Shown: positions 24,904 through 35,741 of the stretch, in pieces
How positions within the stretch are numbered: the first letter of the stretch is position 1
Layout: each line of letters starts with the position of its first letter
Origin: Emydura subglobosa
Lineage: Eukaryota; Chordata; Testudines; Chelidae
NCBI GenBank assembly: GCA_007922225.1
Contig: ML679941.1
Coordinates: 54,585,849 to 54,649,848, forward strand
Direction: 5' to 3'
Length of the DNA: 64,000 nucleotides
Translations under genes and position numbers: made by a program
Notes under the pieces: generated by a model
The model's input: only the letters and a program-made list of their open reading frames with translations
The model's database searches: none
What the model was told of the DNA's origin: nothing

Positions 24904-26695
24904 TCCTACACAAGATGAGTAACTTTTTATGCAACAAGGCACATTACACTATTACAATGGTCCCCTTGTGGCCTTAAAAACCTTGGAATCAACTTGGTTT
25001 TGCAAAACCTCTATCCTCTATTCCATGCAAAATTTACTATTAAAAAGGGGATTGGTCTTATATTTCCTAAGGCATTTACCTAGCATGATGAATTAGCTGT
25101 TCACTTTATTTCTCAAATATATTTTGATCGGCTGCATGAAAGTTACCTGCAAACATAGGTGGGGTATTGATTTTTGTTTTTTAAAGAACTCGTCATGCTC
25201 AGTGATTCAGCTACTGTGACAGTCTGCCCAGAAGTGTTAACAGTGGGAAACAGTCACAGAAAAATACTAATTTCAGGAAGATAATTTTGGCTGAGACACT
25301 TTGGACATCTTGGAGGGAAGGTATCAGTGATAAAGGTATCAGCGTGGCAACACGGGAGGTGGTAAGAGTAGCTGAGGTTGGAGATCATGTTGGGACCAGG
25401 TTTTGACTAAGGATGGAAAGAAAAGGTCAGATTTCCAAAATGTGGAGAAGTGACATGATTTATTGGCAGCCTGGAAGGGAGGGAAGAAGTTATCAGAGAA
25501 GACACAGATTGTAAATCTGAGAGACTAGGAGAATGTTTGAAGGAGGAAGAGCGTGGAGGGCTGAGGAGGAAAGAACAGAGTTCTGTTTTGATAAGGTTGA
25601 GTTGGAGCTGGCATTGAGCCATAGAGATTTTCCCTCCTTCCTTTCAGGATGTGTGCCAGATTAGAGAAACAACTCCATTAAACAGGTGTTAATCCCTATG
25701 TGTTTATACTGGTGCAGCAAATGGTGAGCATACATAGAACCCCAGAACTGGCCCAAAGGTGTTTTTCCTGCTACACTTTTCAGAAACTCTCTGCTGCTGC
25801 TGGAGTAAAGCTCAGTAAGTTGCAGACTATTTCCAAGCTTAGTTCTTCCCTTCTCCCACTGATGGGAACTTGCTGCCATTCTGTTTGCTGGTCCTGTTTG
25901 CATCATTTCTGAATAAGCCACAGAAAAACACTATATTCCCTTCTGCTTCCCCTCAGCCTGCATTCATTGCATGTCTTGCACTTCTCCGTCTGCTCAAAGG
26001 GAAACTCAAACTGGAACAGGAGCATTTGAAAGAGAGAAGCTCCCCATCAACAGGCTTTATCTACCTTACAGAGAATGACTTATTGCAAATGATGGATGTT
26101 AACAATGGGTGTAGCTGAACTTATGCTGAGCACTTTTTAGCAACAACTGTAGGCAAGGTCAAATCATGTGCAGCACTGTTTCCAAGACTTCTCTCTCTTC
26201 AGCCGTGCTTCTGCTGTGCTAAGCACCAGGTCATTTTTGTAACAAAGATAAGCCCCTAATATTCTCCAGAATAAAGAAAAATGCATTCCAAATAATCCAC
26301 ACACTTTGACTGTTTTAAAATATCAGCCTCCTGCTGCCATCTAGTGGCTAAAATAGTTTGCTTTTAAAGAACAATAAATAGCTCTACACCAAAATTGACA
26401 CTTGCTTTTATAGAAACTGAGATCACTGCGTAAATGGAAGTTGCAGAGGGGAAGCATAGAGCTTGTGTCTGTTTTTCTCTAATGCATTCCCCTTATTTTT
26501 CTTTAGTTTTCATTATGTAGAGGGGAGGCCTATAAGATTTTTTTTTTTAAACCCTGCATTTTTACACTTAAATTGAGGTCTTTCCTCCTGTAAAAGCCAT
26601 TATATTGATGAGACAGCTAGTGTTGACACCTTTCTGTGCTTATGATGATACACATCTGTAAGGTCCCAAAAGCTACTCCAGCAAAACCAGGCTTG
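24904..26695. other. Intergenic, no recognised gene
   Basis: No coding sequence recognised. Open frames at 25407-26118 on both strands overlap and lack known motifs. The one feature of note is a CTCF-like motif at 26333-26348. Confidence 0.5.
26333..26348 (-). promoter_or_regulatory. CTCF-like binding motif
   Basis: The - strand reads GCCACTAGATGGCAGC, which fits the CTCF core (CCA-C-TAG-x-GGCAG type) very well. It lies between the CPSF6 transcription unit and the lysozyme cluster, about 9 kb upstream of the first lysozyme, where an insulator would make sense. Sequence match only; occupancy is unknown. Confidence 0.5.
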
Positions 26696-27219
26696 GACCT
26701 GGTCTACACCTAAAAATTAAGTTGACATAGCTACAGTGCTCAGATGTGTGAAAAATTCACAATCCCGAGTGCTGTTGAGCCAACGTAGACACAGCTAGGT
26801 CAACTAAAGAATTCTTCCATTGATTTAGCTATTGTGGCTTGGGAATGTGGATTACCTACAGCAATGGAAAAATCCCGTCTTTTGTTATAGGAAGCATCTA
26901 CACTAAGGCCTTGTCTACACTAGCACTTATGCCAGAAAAACTTTTGTGTCTCAGGGATATGAAAAAAAATCTCCCTAAGTGACATAAGTTTTGCTGGCAT
27001 AAGTGCTTGTATGGACGGCTCTCCTGCTGACACAGCTGCTGCTGCTCGTTTATGTGATTTTATTAATGCAGCTACACAAGCACTCTTACAGCGACACAGC
27101 TGTACCAATACAGCTATGCTGCTGCAAGTTTCAAGTATAGACAAGCCCTAAGGCACTACAGCAGCATAGCTGCAGTGTTGTAACTGTGCTGCTGTAGTGC
27201 CCGTAGTGTAAACATGGTC
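26696..27219. mobile_element. Harbinger-type MITE (outer)
   Basis: Ends GACCTGGTCTACAC and GTGTAAACATGGTC are inverted repeats with 11 of 14 matches, flanked by a 3-bp repeat TTG. A second MITE is nested in it at 26907-27148; without that insert the outer element is about 280 bp. Non-coding. Confidence 0.6.
26907..27148. mobile_element. Harbinger-type MITE (inner, nested)
   Basis: A 242-bp element with ends GGCCTTGTCTACAC and GTATAGACAAGCCC (12 of 14 inverted match). It is flanked by TAA on both sides (26904-26906 and 27149-27151), the usual PIF/Harbinger 3-bp target. It interrupts the outer MITE, so it is younger. Confidence 0.75.
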
Positions 27220-27222
27220 TTG

Positions 27223-30200
27223 GTACTCCGACCTGTCCCAGTTTTAAGAAGCCAACCTGACAGTCGCTGCTTCTTTTCTTCCCACCCTCCTTAAAAAACA
27301 AACAAATATGAGCTAAAACTTCTCATGCCTTTGATACATCGTACACAGTTCTTATTTCTCAGCCTATGTTGTAAAAAGCAGATGTCACCTTTCAAGCACT
27401 ATACCCTTTCAGGTTTATCTGCATCATGTTTTGGGTATGTTTATAATACCTTTCATGTTGAAATGATATGCAAGCTAGATACATACAAGCATCATTTTGC
27501 CACTGAAATACGCTTTCTGGGGTACAGAATGGTAAAGACAGCAGAAATGAAATTTTTAGCTAAAGGCCACTGTGGCAAACACCTGTTTTTACAGAAAATG
27601 ACACGGGATTGGTGGACATCTATGCAGAGGAGAGAGTACTTCTCTTTGAAAGAGTTGACCCTTTAAGGATACATACGTGTGGTTCCACAGAGTCTGTATA
27701 TTTCAAACCTGATGCTTAGACCACTAAGACATATTGCAGACTGCTTCACTTAAATGTGTGGCTCTACATGGGTGTGTTACAGCCCTTCACTCTGCAGAAA
27801 GGAGGATAAACCAGGGACCATTCAGCCCAAACAAAATCCTAATTCATGGGTCAAGCTGTATGAGGCTCAGATTCCCACCTCAAAAAGCTAATTGGTGCCC
27901 ATACATGATTAAAACCGCAGTCTCACCTTTGTAAATTGTTCTTGTGGAATCTTTACAACACAGGAGTTGACAAGCTACCCTTTTGTTTCTAAAGCTTATA
28001 CTGTAGAAGTAACAAAAAGGTGATGAAGTGAAAACAACCAACTTAGTGACTTAAAACTTTTTTTTTTTTTTTGGAAATAATGTATGAACTAATTTTTTTT
28101 AAAGTGCATTGAAATCCTTGCATGATAGGGGTAAGAAATGCAGTCTTATTACTGGCATAAAAATAAATGCAATCTTCCATCTACACTATTTTTCTCTACA
28201 AACAAAGCTCTATCTTCTCCTTCTGGAACTGGAAGCTTTCCTTCCATGGATTGGCAATAATTGTGCTGTATTTTGGAGACCAGAGAAAATAGTATTGTGT
28301 ATGACTTATCCCCAGCATGACCTCCTACAACTGGCTCCATTTAATGAAGTTACTTGAAAAACTTTGATTATGCTTTTTATTCCAAATGAATCTGGAATAA
28401 AACTGAGTTACTTCCAGGTTGTCATGTTAATTCAGCGTTTATGTTCATAATAATACTATTAACCAGTTTGGATTAGTACTTGTGAGCAGCTCTGATACCT
28501 CATGGAGGAGCAAGGAAAGGCTTAGGTAAAATGGCTTCGTTATTTAAAAAGACAACTGGCCTGGCCCCAAAACAAAAAGCCTTCCCATCCCTAATTAAAG
28601 TAATCTACTGAAATGTATCTCAGACTATCAGGAAAGCCGGCAGCCTGAAGTTCAGTACTGGAGCCATGCTTGTAATATCTCCAGCTGGGCCTAGTCCTTG
28701 TGGTGAGAGGCCCCTGGGCCTCTTCTGATTGGTCCTCTTTTTGGGGCCCTGATCTTGCAGTGAGCTATGCTGGGGTCTGCCCACATGGAGCTCATCCTGC
28801 AAGATCAACACCTGGGGGCATATTTAGAATCCCCTCTACGCAAGCAAATTAAAATCTTCCTCCTTTATTCAAAACAAAACAAAACAAACAACCCCAATTA
28901 CCTCATGTGAAGCAAGTCCTCTTGAGTTAATGTAAAAATAATTCTGAAACACAGTCTTCAGTTTTCCTATTCTCAAGCGAAGATGCAAGAAAATGATGGT
29001 CCAGCTCCTGAATATCAGAACCCCCGTAAGTCTAGGGTACAGGTTGGTATTGCCTTCTTAGGTGTAAAGCATGTCAGCAGCTTGTGTGCTTCCCCGCTAC
29101 AAGGAGCTCCGAAACACGAGGTGGACTGCCAGAGCAAGAAACAATTGTCCCAGCTCTCAAGGGCCAGGCTAGGGCACAAACGAACAGTCAGTCTCTACAC
29201 AGCAAACAACACGATAAGGTAGCGTTTAATAATCAAGTTGTAGTTCACCACCCCTTGCCGGATTGTATCTGGTGCATAACTGACTTCTGAATATTTACTT
29301 TTCCCCAGAAATAAGCCTTTCATATTCAAAATTCCCTTTAGGAGTATTGGGTTTTAAAAACATCCCTCTTTCACCATTGAAGGCCCTGTCTCAGTGTAGG
29401 ATTTGCGTGTTTCAGGGATTACCCTGGGTCATAGCAAACAAAGAGTGGATTGGCCAGCAAACAAACAAAAAAGAGCCGCTCGCACATTCTGACCTGCACA
29501 CCCCGCAGGCGTGCCTTGTCTAGGAGAATTGCCCATTGCTGATAACAGGTGTCAGTCATTGCGGCAACTGAGCTGCTGCTGGGCATTGTTTAACTGCAAG
29601 TGTAACTGTGTTAACAGAGACCTGTGTGCTTCCTGTTCCATGGATCTCTACCATTCTCTCCTGGGAGTCATTGGGCATTATATTTACAATATGCCTTTAA
29701 CACCGAATATTAAGCCACTTGGCAGTTTGTGCCTTTTGCTCACTGATAGACAGACAGGCCTATTTGATTATTAAAATCAAGCATGGGGTCTGAGAGCAGT
29801 GGAAGTAAATGTAGATGGATGATTTCACTCAGACTATTCACTTATCTTAGTGTTTCATCTAAATCAGATGGTAGGGGCTGGATTGTGCCTAATTAGAGCA
29901 GGAAATCATGTGCGGCAGCCCCAAAGGGTCTCAGAGGAAACAAGTCCATAGGACTGTTTTCTCCTGCCCTTCCCCCTGTCCGCTGATAAACTCACCTGAC
30001 TAGCTGCAGGAAGAGTAAGCTAATCCTGCCTGAGGAGTGGTGCATATCCCTACGTGCCACAGAGGCCCTGGTGTCGTGCAGCTCTGTCCAGCCTCCCATC
30101 ATGGAGCTGTGCGTATGAGATGCAATCTGGTACTTAGTGTTCACAGAATCACGTCCTGCCACAACGTGCATCTGCCTCCAGCACTTTCCATTCTTATTGG

Positions 30201-30740
30201 GCAGAAGCTTTCATTTCATTAAGGCCTTGTTTCAGTAAAGATGATATTTTTTTCCCTTTCATTAGTCCCATTGCTAATAACTCCATCAGCCCCAGATATT
30301 TCTTGCTGAGGGGTCTGTCACTTTTCATGTGATCTTGCCATTTTTAATCCCAGTCCGCATTGAACGTGCATTAAGTGATGTTTCAAATACTGCATTTCCA
30401 CAGCTTTTCCCAGGAGTTTTCACTCTGGAGCTAGCATTCAAACATCCATTTCTTGTCTCTTTTAATTATCAATGATTTGTGTGTAGCGTCAAAAAAATAA
30501 AATTTGTTTCTCACCCTTTCCCACCAATCTTCTCTCAAAAGTTTGGAAAAATGACTGTTCCCTGAAACCCCTCTCACTCTCAGCTGTGCATGAGGACCTG
30601 CAAGAAGTGCTGTGCTTTTAAATGGAATTCTTGAATTCCTGTGCCTACCCTGAGGAGCCAGGCCATGCATTGTGCACCAGCAATTTGTAAGAAGTGGGGA
30701 AATTCTCCCTTCTAGACTGCTCAATTGTATGTGTCTGATT
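27223..30740. other. Intergenic, no recognised gene
   Basis: No exon of a known gene was recognised. The longest open stretch (27325-27666, 113 codons) has no domain I know and no promoter or splice context. Simple runs of T (28060-28072) and AAAAC units (28869-28890) are present. Some parts are probably old, unnamed repeats. Confidence 0.5.
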
Positions 30741-31330
30741 GCTTTAATTATTTAACATTTCTCTTAGAGTTTTCTTTCTTTTTCATAATAAACCTTTAGT
30801 TTTAGTTACTAAAGGATTGGCTGGCAGTGTGGTATTTTGTGTAAGAGCCAAACTTATATTGATCTGGTCCTGTGGCTGACCCTTTGGGGTCAGGAGAAAC
30901 CTTTTTGGTAAAGAGCATAGAGTTTTAAATAACTGATCTCTTTACTGGACCTAGTGGCTCATTGGAAGCCAGAGACTAAAATGTAGTAAAGGGGGCTGTG
31001 TGTATTTTTATTTTGGTTTCTTGATAACTGGTGTGGGGAATCAGAAGCACTGTTTATGGCTGGTTGGGAAGTCTCACTTCAGTGTTATCCACCAGTGCTG
31101 GGAGAATCTGCTCTGCTTTTACAGCCTGCCCTGACCATGGCGTTTTTAGGTGGCTACCCTAGGCACGGACGGGTCACAGCTAGAACTCGCAACAGACACA
31201 GATTTCTTCCCCGTCGTGCTGCTGTGCAGTGTCTAAAGGCTTTCAGTCCTGGAGGTGGCTGCATTCAGTGGTGGGTGGAGTGTTCTCAGAGTACGCAGTT
31301 TTTCTAGCTAGTTTGGTGCCTTGGCTTTTT
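30740..31330 (+). mobile_element. LTR-like fragment with polyadenylation signal
   Basis: CATAATAAACCTTTAGTTTTAG followed by CTAAAGGATTGGCTGGCAGTG resembles the R/U5 part of an LTR that is common in turtle genomes, as I remember it. Ends and target duplication were not found, so this is tentative. Confidence 0.35.
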
Positions 31331-31866
31331 TGGAGGAAAGCACTATATAAATGTCTATTGCAACAATCATACTAAAAATTACCCCCAAATCAACATTTAA
31401 AATGACAGGCTTGAGGTGTTGTCACTAAATTTCCAGGATTGACGTTTTTCATACTTCGTGAAGATAGGAAATCCTGAACAACATTGTTTAGGGCCTTCCT
31501 GACTGGCCATATGGTGTATGGAAAAGAACTCTCCAACTCTGGGCTGGATCCTCAGTGGATGTAAGTTGGTGTAGCACCACTGAAGTCACTGATTTGTTCC
31601 ATCTAAGAATCTGGCCGTTGCTCTTCAGCTTGTGGGCCAGCCTGGGAAAAGAATAGCACGGGATAGCAATGCTGTGCAGAACATGCACTTAACCCTGCTG
31701 ACACAGACTTGAGGAAAGGGGAAAGCAGCTTGTATCAGCAATCTCTGTGGTAGAACTGGCGCTGGTGGCCTCTGGTGAGCGCAACCTCTAGCCCCATAGA
31801 TTTCAACAGGAGTTAGGCACCTAAATACCTTAGAGGATCTGGGCCTAGGACTCCAACATCTTTAGG

Positions 31867-32318
31867 ATGGCAGGTAGAGCAAAAAATGTGGAAGTAGGCA
31901 AGGTCTTGTGGCTCCAAACCAAAAATAGCTTGAAGGATCCTGACCTTTCCCCATCAAAGAAAAATCTGGCTTACAAACAGCCCCCCAACCTGAAGCAAAT
32001 ACTCACCAGTAACCATACACCCTACAAAAAGTCCAACCCAGGAACCTATCCCTGCAACAAGCCTCGTTGTCAATTCTGCCCACACATCGACAACATCACA
32101 AATCAGACATAAAAAATAACATCCATAAACCAGTGGGAGAACACTTTAATCTCCCAGAGCACACTGTCACTGACTGGAAAGTTGCTGTACTTCTCAAAAA
32201 AACCTCCAAAAACAGACTTCAAAGAAAAACTGCTGAGTTAGAAATGATCTGCAAACTTGACACATTCAAACTGGGTTTAAACAGAGATTTGGAATGGCTC
32301 TCTCATTACAAGAGGTAA
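31867..32318 (+). pseudogene. Penelope-like endonuclease-region pseudogene
   Basis: The first part reads KQPPNLKQILTSNHTPY and then TYPCNKPRCQFCPHI, with the Cys cluster (C-x4-C-x2-C) that precedes the GIY-YIG endonuclease in Penelope-like elements. The last part, in another frame (to 32318), reads PVGEHFNLPEHTVTDW and then LDTFKLGLNRDLEWLSHY, the conserved C-terminus. The segment that should hold the GIY-YIG core between them is deleted, and the frame is broken at about 32110. In live elements this nuclease nicks target DNA for reverse transcription. Confidence 0.6.
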
Positions 32319-32463
32319 ATTGCTTTGCTCACCCATTCTCACCTCCTACTCAATGACTGTCATTAGCCCTCAAGTACCTGGCTTTCATCCACCTCCCCCA
32401 TTGTTCTCTATGCACTTGTATATGTATATGATGATCCTATGTTTCTCATTTCTACCTCTGCAT

Positions 32464-32502
32464 CTGACGAAGTGAGCTGAGCCTCACGAAAGCTTATGCC
32501 TG
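32464..32502 (+). ncRNA. Degenerate hammerhead-ribozyme-like motif
   Basis: CTGACGA (32464-32470), stem II GTGAG/CTCAC (32472-32476 and 32483-32487) closing a six-base loop, GAAA (32488-32491), then GC-TTAT-GC as stem III. This is the hammerhead order, with the core bases intact. The base expected to be U16.1 before the cleavage base is C, as in the copy at 15291, so activity is doubtful. Confidence 0.55.
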
Positions 32503-32592
32503 CTAAAATTAAATGTGTTAGTCTTTAAAGTGCCACAGAACTCTCGTTGTTTTGCTATATACAGACTTACACGGCTACCCCTCTGGAACTGA

Positions 32593-32985
32593 ATTACAAC
32601 AGACAGTGATGCACCTGGTATCACACTGGCACAAATGGGACTAGACATACATTTATACATCCAGCTTGGCAAACTTCTGCAGTGCTCTGTTAAAATCAAA
32701 CTGTTGACAGATGAATGAGGAAATGAAACGATGTATGTTTTTTTTGAGTAACAGAAAACCGCACATTTCTTTACAAGTAGCTAGAAATAGTCATGTGGAA
32801 TTTACCAAGTGGGGTTTCTTCATAATGCTGCTCTCCTCCCTGCCTGTATTTGCACAATTCTCCTGATTAAGATGAAAATCTATACATTAGTATTTTGGGG
32901 TGGGTTTTTTTCCTTAACATCTATAAATTCCATGTGTAGTAAGGTACAAATCTAGGCCTGGAGGCTTAGAATGGAGTTTTTTAAC
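32593..32985. other. Intergenic, nothing recognised
   Basis: Unique-looking sequence between the Penelope remnant and the start of the tandem duplication. Confidence 0.5.
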
Positions 32986-34184
32986 TATTTATTATGGGGA
33001 AACTGAAGCCCACACCACATACAATCCATCTATGGCATTTAAATGGTTCCCATCATCAAAGTGTGTGAGCAGTGCATACCACCTCCATTAGATAGGGAAC
33101 TAAGGCATACAAAGACCAAACAAAACTGTGGCAGAACAGGGATTGAACCTCAGTATCCCCAAGCCAGTGTCCTAACCCCTGGGACATCCTTGCTTTCATA
33201 GTAATAAAGAACAAAACCTAACTGAAGGAGTCTCTAGTCCATTTGAATATATTTTTAGCTTTATTTGTTGGGATTTTACAACATCTGATCAGTATCCACA
33301 TTCCCTTCATTCGAACGGATTATTCCAGGAAAAAAAGTTGTTCGAGTGACCGTACATATCAGCAACTCCAGTGCAATAAATCCCTACAACAACCTTGTCA
33401 CAAGCAAAAAGAAATGGATAAACTCAGGAAATTCAGGGAAACTCTTATACTGGAAAGTCAACATTAAAGTGCTCAAACTAGATTCAACTCTGGTCTTAGA
33501 AGCTGGCACACGTATTCAGTGACCTAAATATGATTTCTCTTCGCATTTTTTTTTACTACAAAGTGACAAATATATACACATTAACAAAAATGTCACCAAG
33601 GAGTCTGTCAGTTTCTGAACCTCTGCTCCTTGGGTGTCCAATTCATTTCAGGTTTTTTAGTAAAGTATTCCCTCTCTCAGGCCTATCCTATCAGTTTTGA
33701 AGCTGATATACGGGTCGTTGAGCATCTTAGCTGCAATGGCCCAAATCAGTCTTGTAATGGAAACTCAGTGACAACATTAACTACAGAGTGTCTATTGTCA
33801 CTCTACAGTGTTACAGAAACAGAAATCTTAGGGTCTGACCCTGTAGATTTTATATGGACAAAATTAACTTTCACATTAATTTTTTAAAATGTATTTACAG
33901 ATCATAGGGGCAGTAACATGTCAGAGTCTGCAAAGCTGTACAGGGATTTTAGGTCTGATGTGCAGGCCCTGTTGGTATCAGTGCTATTATTTAGCATGCA
34001 TCCCGGTAATAAAGGTGTTCTTCCACCACTGGAGAAATTGATATATTATAAATTGTTCCCTTAGGTTGTCGAAAACCAGTCATTATTGAGACTTATTACT
34101 GTAAGTTACAAAATAGCACTTGATCAGAATAATAATACCTCACTCTTATACAGAGCATATCATCTGTAATTCGCAAAAAAGGGA

Positions 34185-34330
34185 ATTATCATTATGCCCT
34201 TTCTGTATATGGGGAAACTGAGGCAGAGGTGAATTAACTTGCCCATTACCCTGCAGCCTAGTGGCAGCGTTTGGACTCGAATGTAGCTCGCCTGGATTCC
34301 AATCCAGTCTATGTCCACTAGACCACATTG
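34185..34330 (-). repeat. MIR-like SINE present in both duplication copies
   Basis: Reverse MIR signature (GGGGAAACTGAGGCAGAGG ... CCACTAGACCAC). Its counterpart is at about 52310-52460, so it predates the duplication. Confidence 0.6.
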
Positions 34331-34378
34331 CAGCTGCAAAGTCATAGCAGAATATACAGATGCCATAGCGAACTAGAT

Positions 34379-34783
34379 CGTGGTCCTCAATTAGTGGTAT
34401 GCATATCCCTGGGGGTACGCAATGGTTTTCTAGGGGGTACATCAACTCATCTAGATATTTGCCTAGTTTTACAACAGGCTACATAAAAAGCACTAGCGAA
34501 GTCAGTGCAAACTAAAATTTCATACAGACTGACTTGTTTGCACTGATTTATATGCTATACATTGAAATGCAAGTACAATATTTATATTGCAATTGATTTA
34601 TAATTGTATGGTAAATATAAGAAAGTAAGCAATGATTCAGTAATAGCGTACTGTGACACTTTTGTACTTTTATGTCTGATTTTTTTAAGCAAGTAGTTTT
34701 TAAGTGAAATGAAATTTAGGATATGCAAGACAAATCAGACTCCTGAAAGAGAGAGAGTAATTTGTAAAGGTTGAAAGCCACTA
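34379..34783. mobile_element. Non-autonomous hAT transposon with 8-bp target duplication
   Basis: A 405-bp element with ends CGTGGTCCTCAA and TTGAAAGCCACTA, flanked by a perfect AACTAGAT repeat (34371-34378 and 34784-34791). The matching site in duplication copy 2 (near 52510-52520, AATGAACTATACAACC) has no insert. It therefore jumped in after the duplication, about 0.8 kb upstream of lysozyme 1. Confidence 0.85.
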
Positions 34784-35497
34784 AACTAGATAACCTCTTA
34801 ACCCACCCATTGAAGTTTTTGTAGTTTGTCATTCAAAGCTGATGAAATAAAACATTCTTTGAAGGTAACAGGATTTTTAGAAATATGCAGATACATTAGC
34901 TGTTGCCTACTCTTTCTTTCATGAACTCCATAGGCTAATCCTGAATTTCAAAAGCCACTCAGAGTTAAACAGCTATGCATTTCCTTTAAAAAGAAAAATG
35001 CTCTAGGTATCGTAGCACTTCCATATTAATTTTAAAAAGTAAAAATATTCCTCCAGGTCTCAAAGTGATCCAAACAAGGTGGGTAAGTCCCACAGAATAG
35101 ATGCTGCACAAGCCTCAGTGCCTTCAGGGTTAACGACAAAACCCACTTCTTCAAACTAGCCTTCCCACCGTCCCACCATCAAAAGAAATACAAAGGAGCA
35201 GCGAGAGAGAATTTTGCACACCTCATCATTTGGAGAGACCTTAGACACCATGGTGACAGACAGCATGTTAATACCAAACAGGCAGGTTGTGTCAGTGAGA
35301 GCTTCCTCTCACTGTTACAATGAGCTTCAACCCTGGACTAGAGAAACCACCTTTCCAGGGTGAGAGAGTGGTTTAATCCTCATGCTAATTAAAACCGTTA
35401 TCTCTGCCAAGACTGCGAACAGTGGGCCGGTTATGGTGGTGGGATTTGTGTATTGAGAAATGTCCAGGATCCTCCTGTTTTTGTTTTCCACATAGCT

Positions 35498-35540
35498 CAG
35501 GAAGTGGAGCCTTCACAGCTGGAGGAGAGGAGATTAAAAG
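35498..35540 (+). promoter_or_regulatory. Lysozyme 1 core promoter: ETS-like site and TATA-like box
   Basis: CAGGAAGTGG (35498-35507) fits an ETS/PU.1 site; PU.1 drives lysozyme genes in myeloid cells of other vertebrates. ATTAAAAG (35533-35540) is a TATA-like box 73 bases before the ATG. Both elements and their spacing are kept in copy 2. Confidence 0.45.
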
Positions 35541-35605
35541 GCAAGCCAGATGCTGGGGAGACTGCAGTCCCAGTGGTAGGATCCTGGGTTTGCTACTCTG
35601 CCAGC

Positions 35606-35741
35606 ATGAAGGCTTTGCTCATCCTGGGGCTTTTCCTCTTGCCCCTGGCTGCTGATGGGAAGATCTACGAAAGATGTGAGCTGGCAAGAGCAATGAAAAG
35701 GCTTGGGCTGGATGGATACCGGGGCTACAGCTTGGGACACT
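35606..35741 (+). CDS. LYZ: Lysozyme 1 exon 1 (signal peptide and N-terminus)
   Basis: ATG in CCAGCATGAAG. Encodes [18 protein letters not shown] as signal, then [20 protein letters not shown] to His27. Ends with the first base (T) of codon 28 before the donor GTAAGT. Phase and length (136 bases) are identical to copy 2. Confidence 0.93.

Larger units (their letters stand above)
31860..32592 (+). mobile_element. Penelope-like retroelement remnant, 3' part
   Basis: Coding remnant (31867-32318) followed without a break by a 270-bp tail that ends AGACTTACACGGCTACCCCTCTGGAACT. The tail carries a hammerhead-like motif at 32464. The joined order of coding remnant and tail on one strand identifies the isolated tails at 15194 and 47938 as Penelope-derived. 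Confidence 0.6.

Noticed and set aside
27325..27666. 113-codon + strand open frame
   Set aside because: No recognisable domain, promoter, splice site or homology; could be chance in intergenic DNA.
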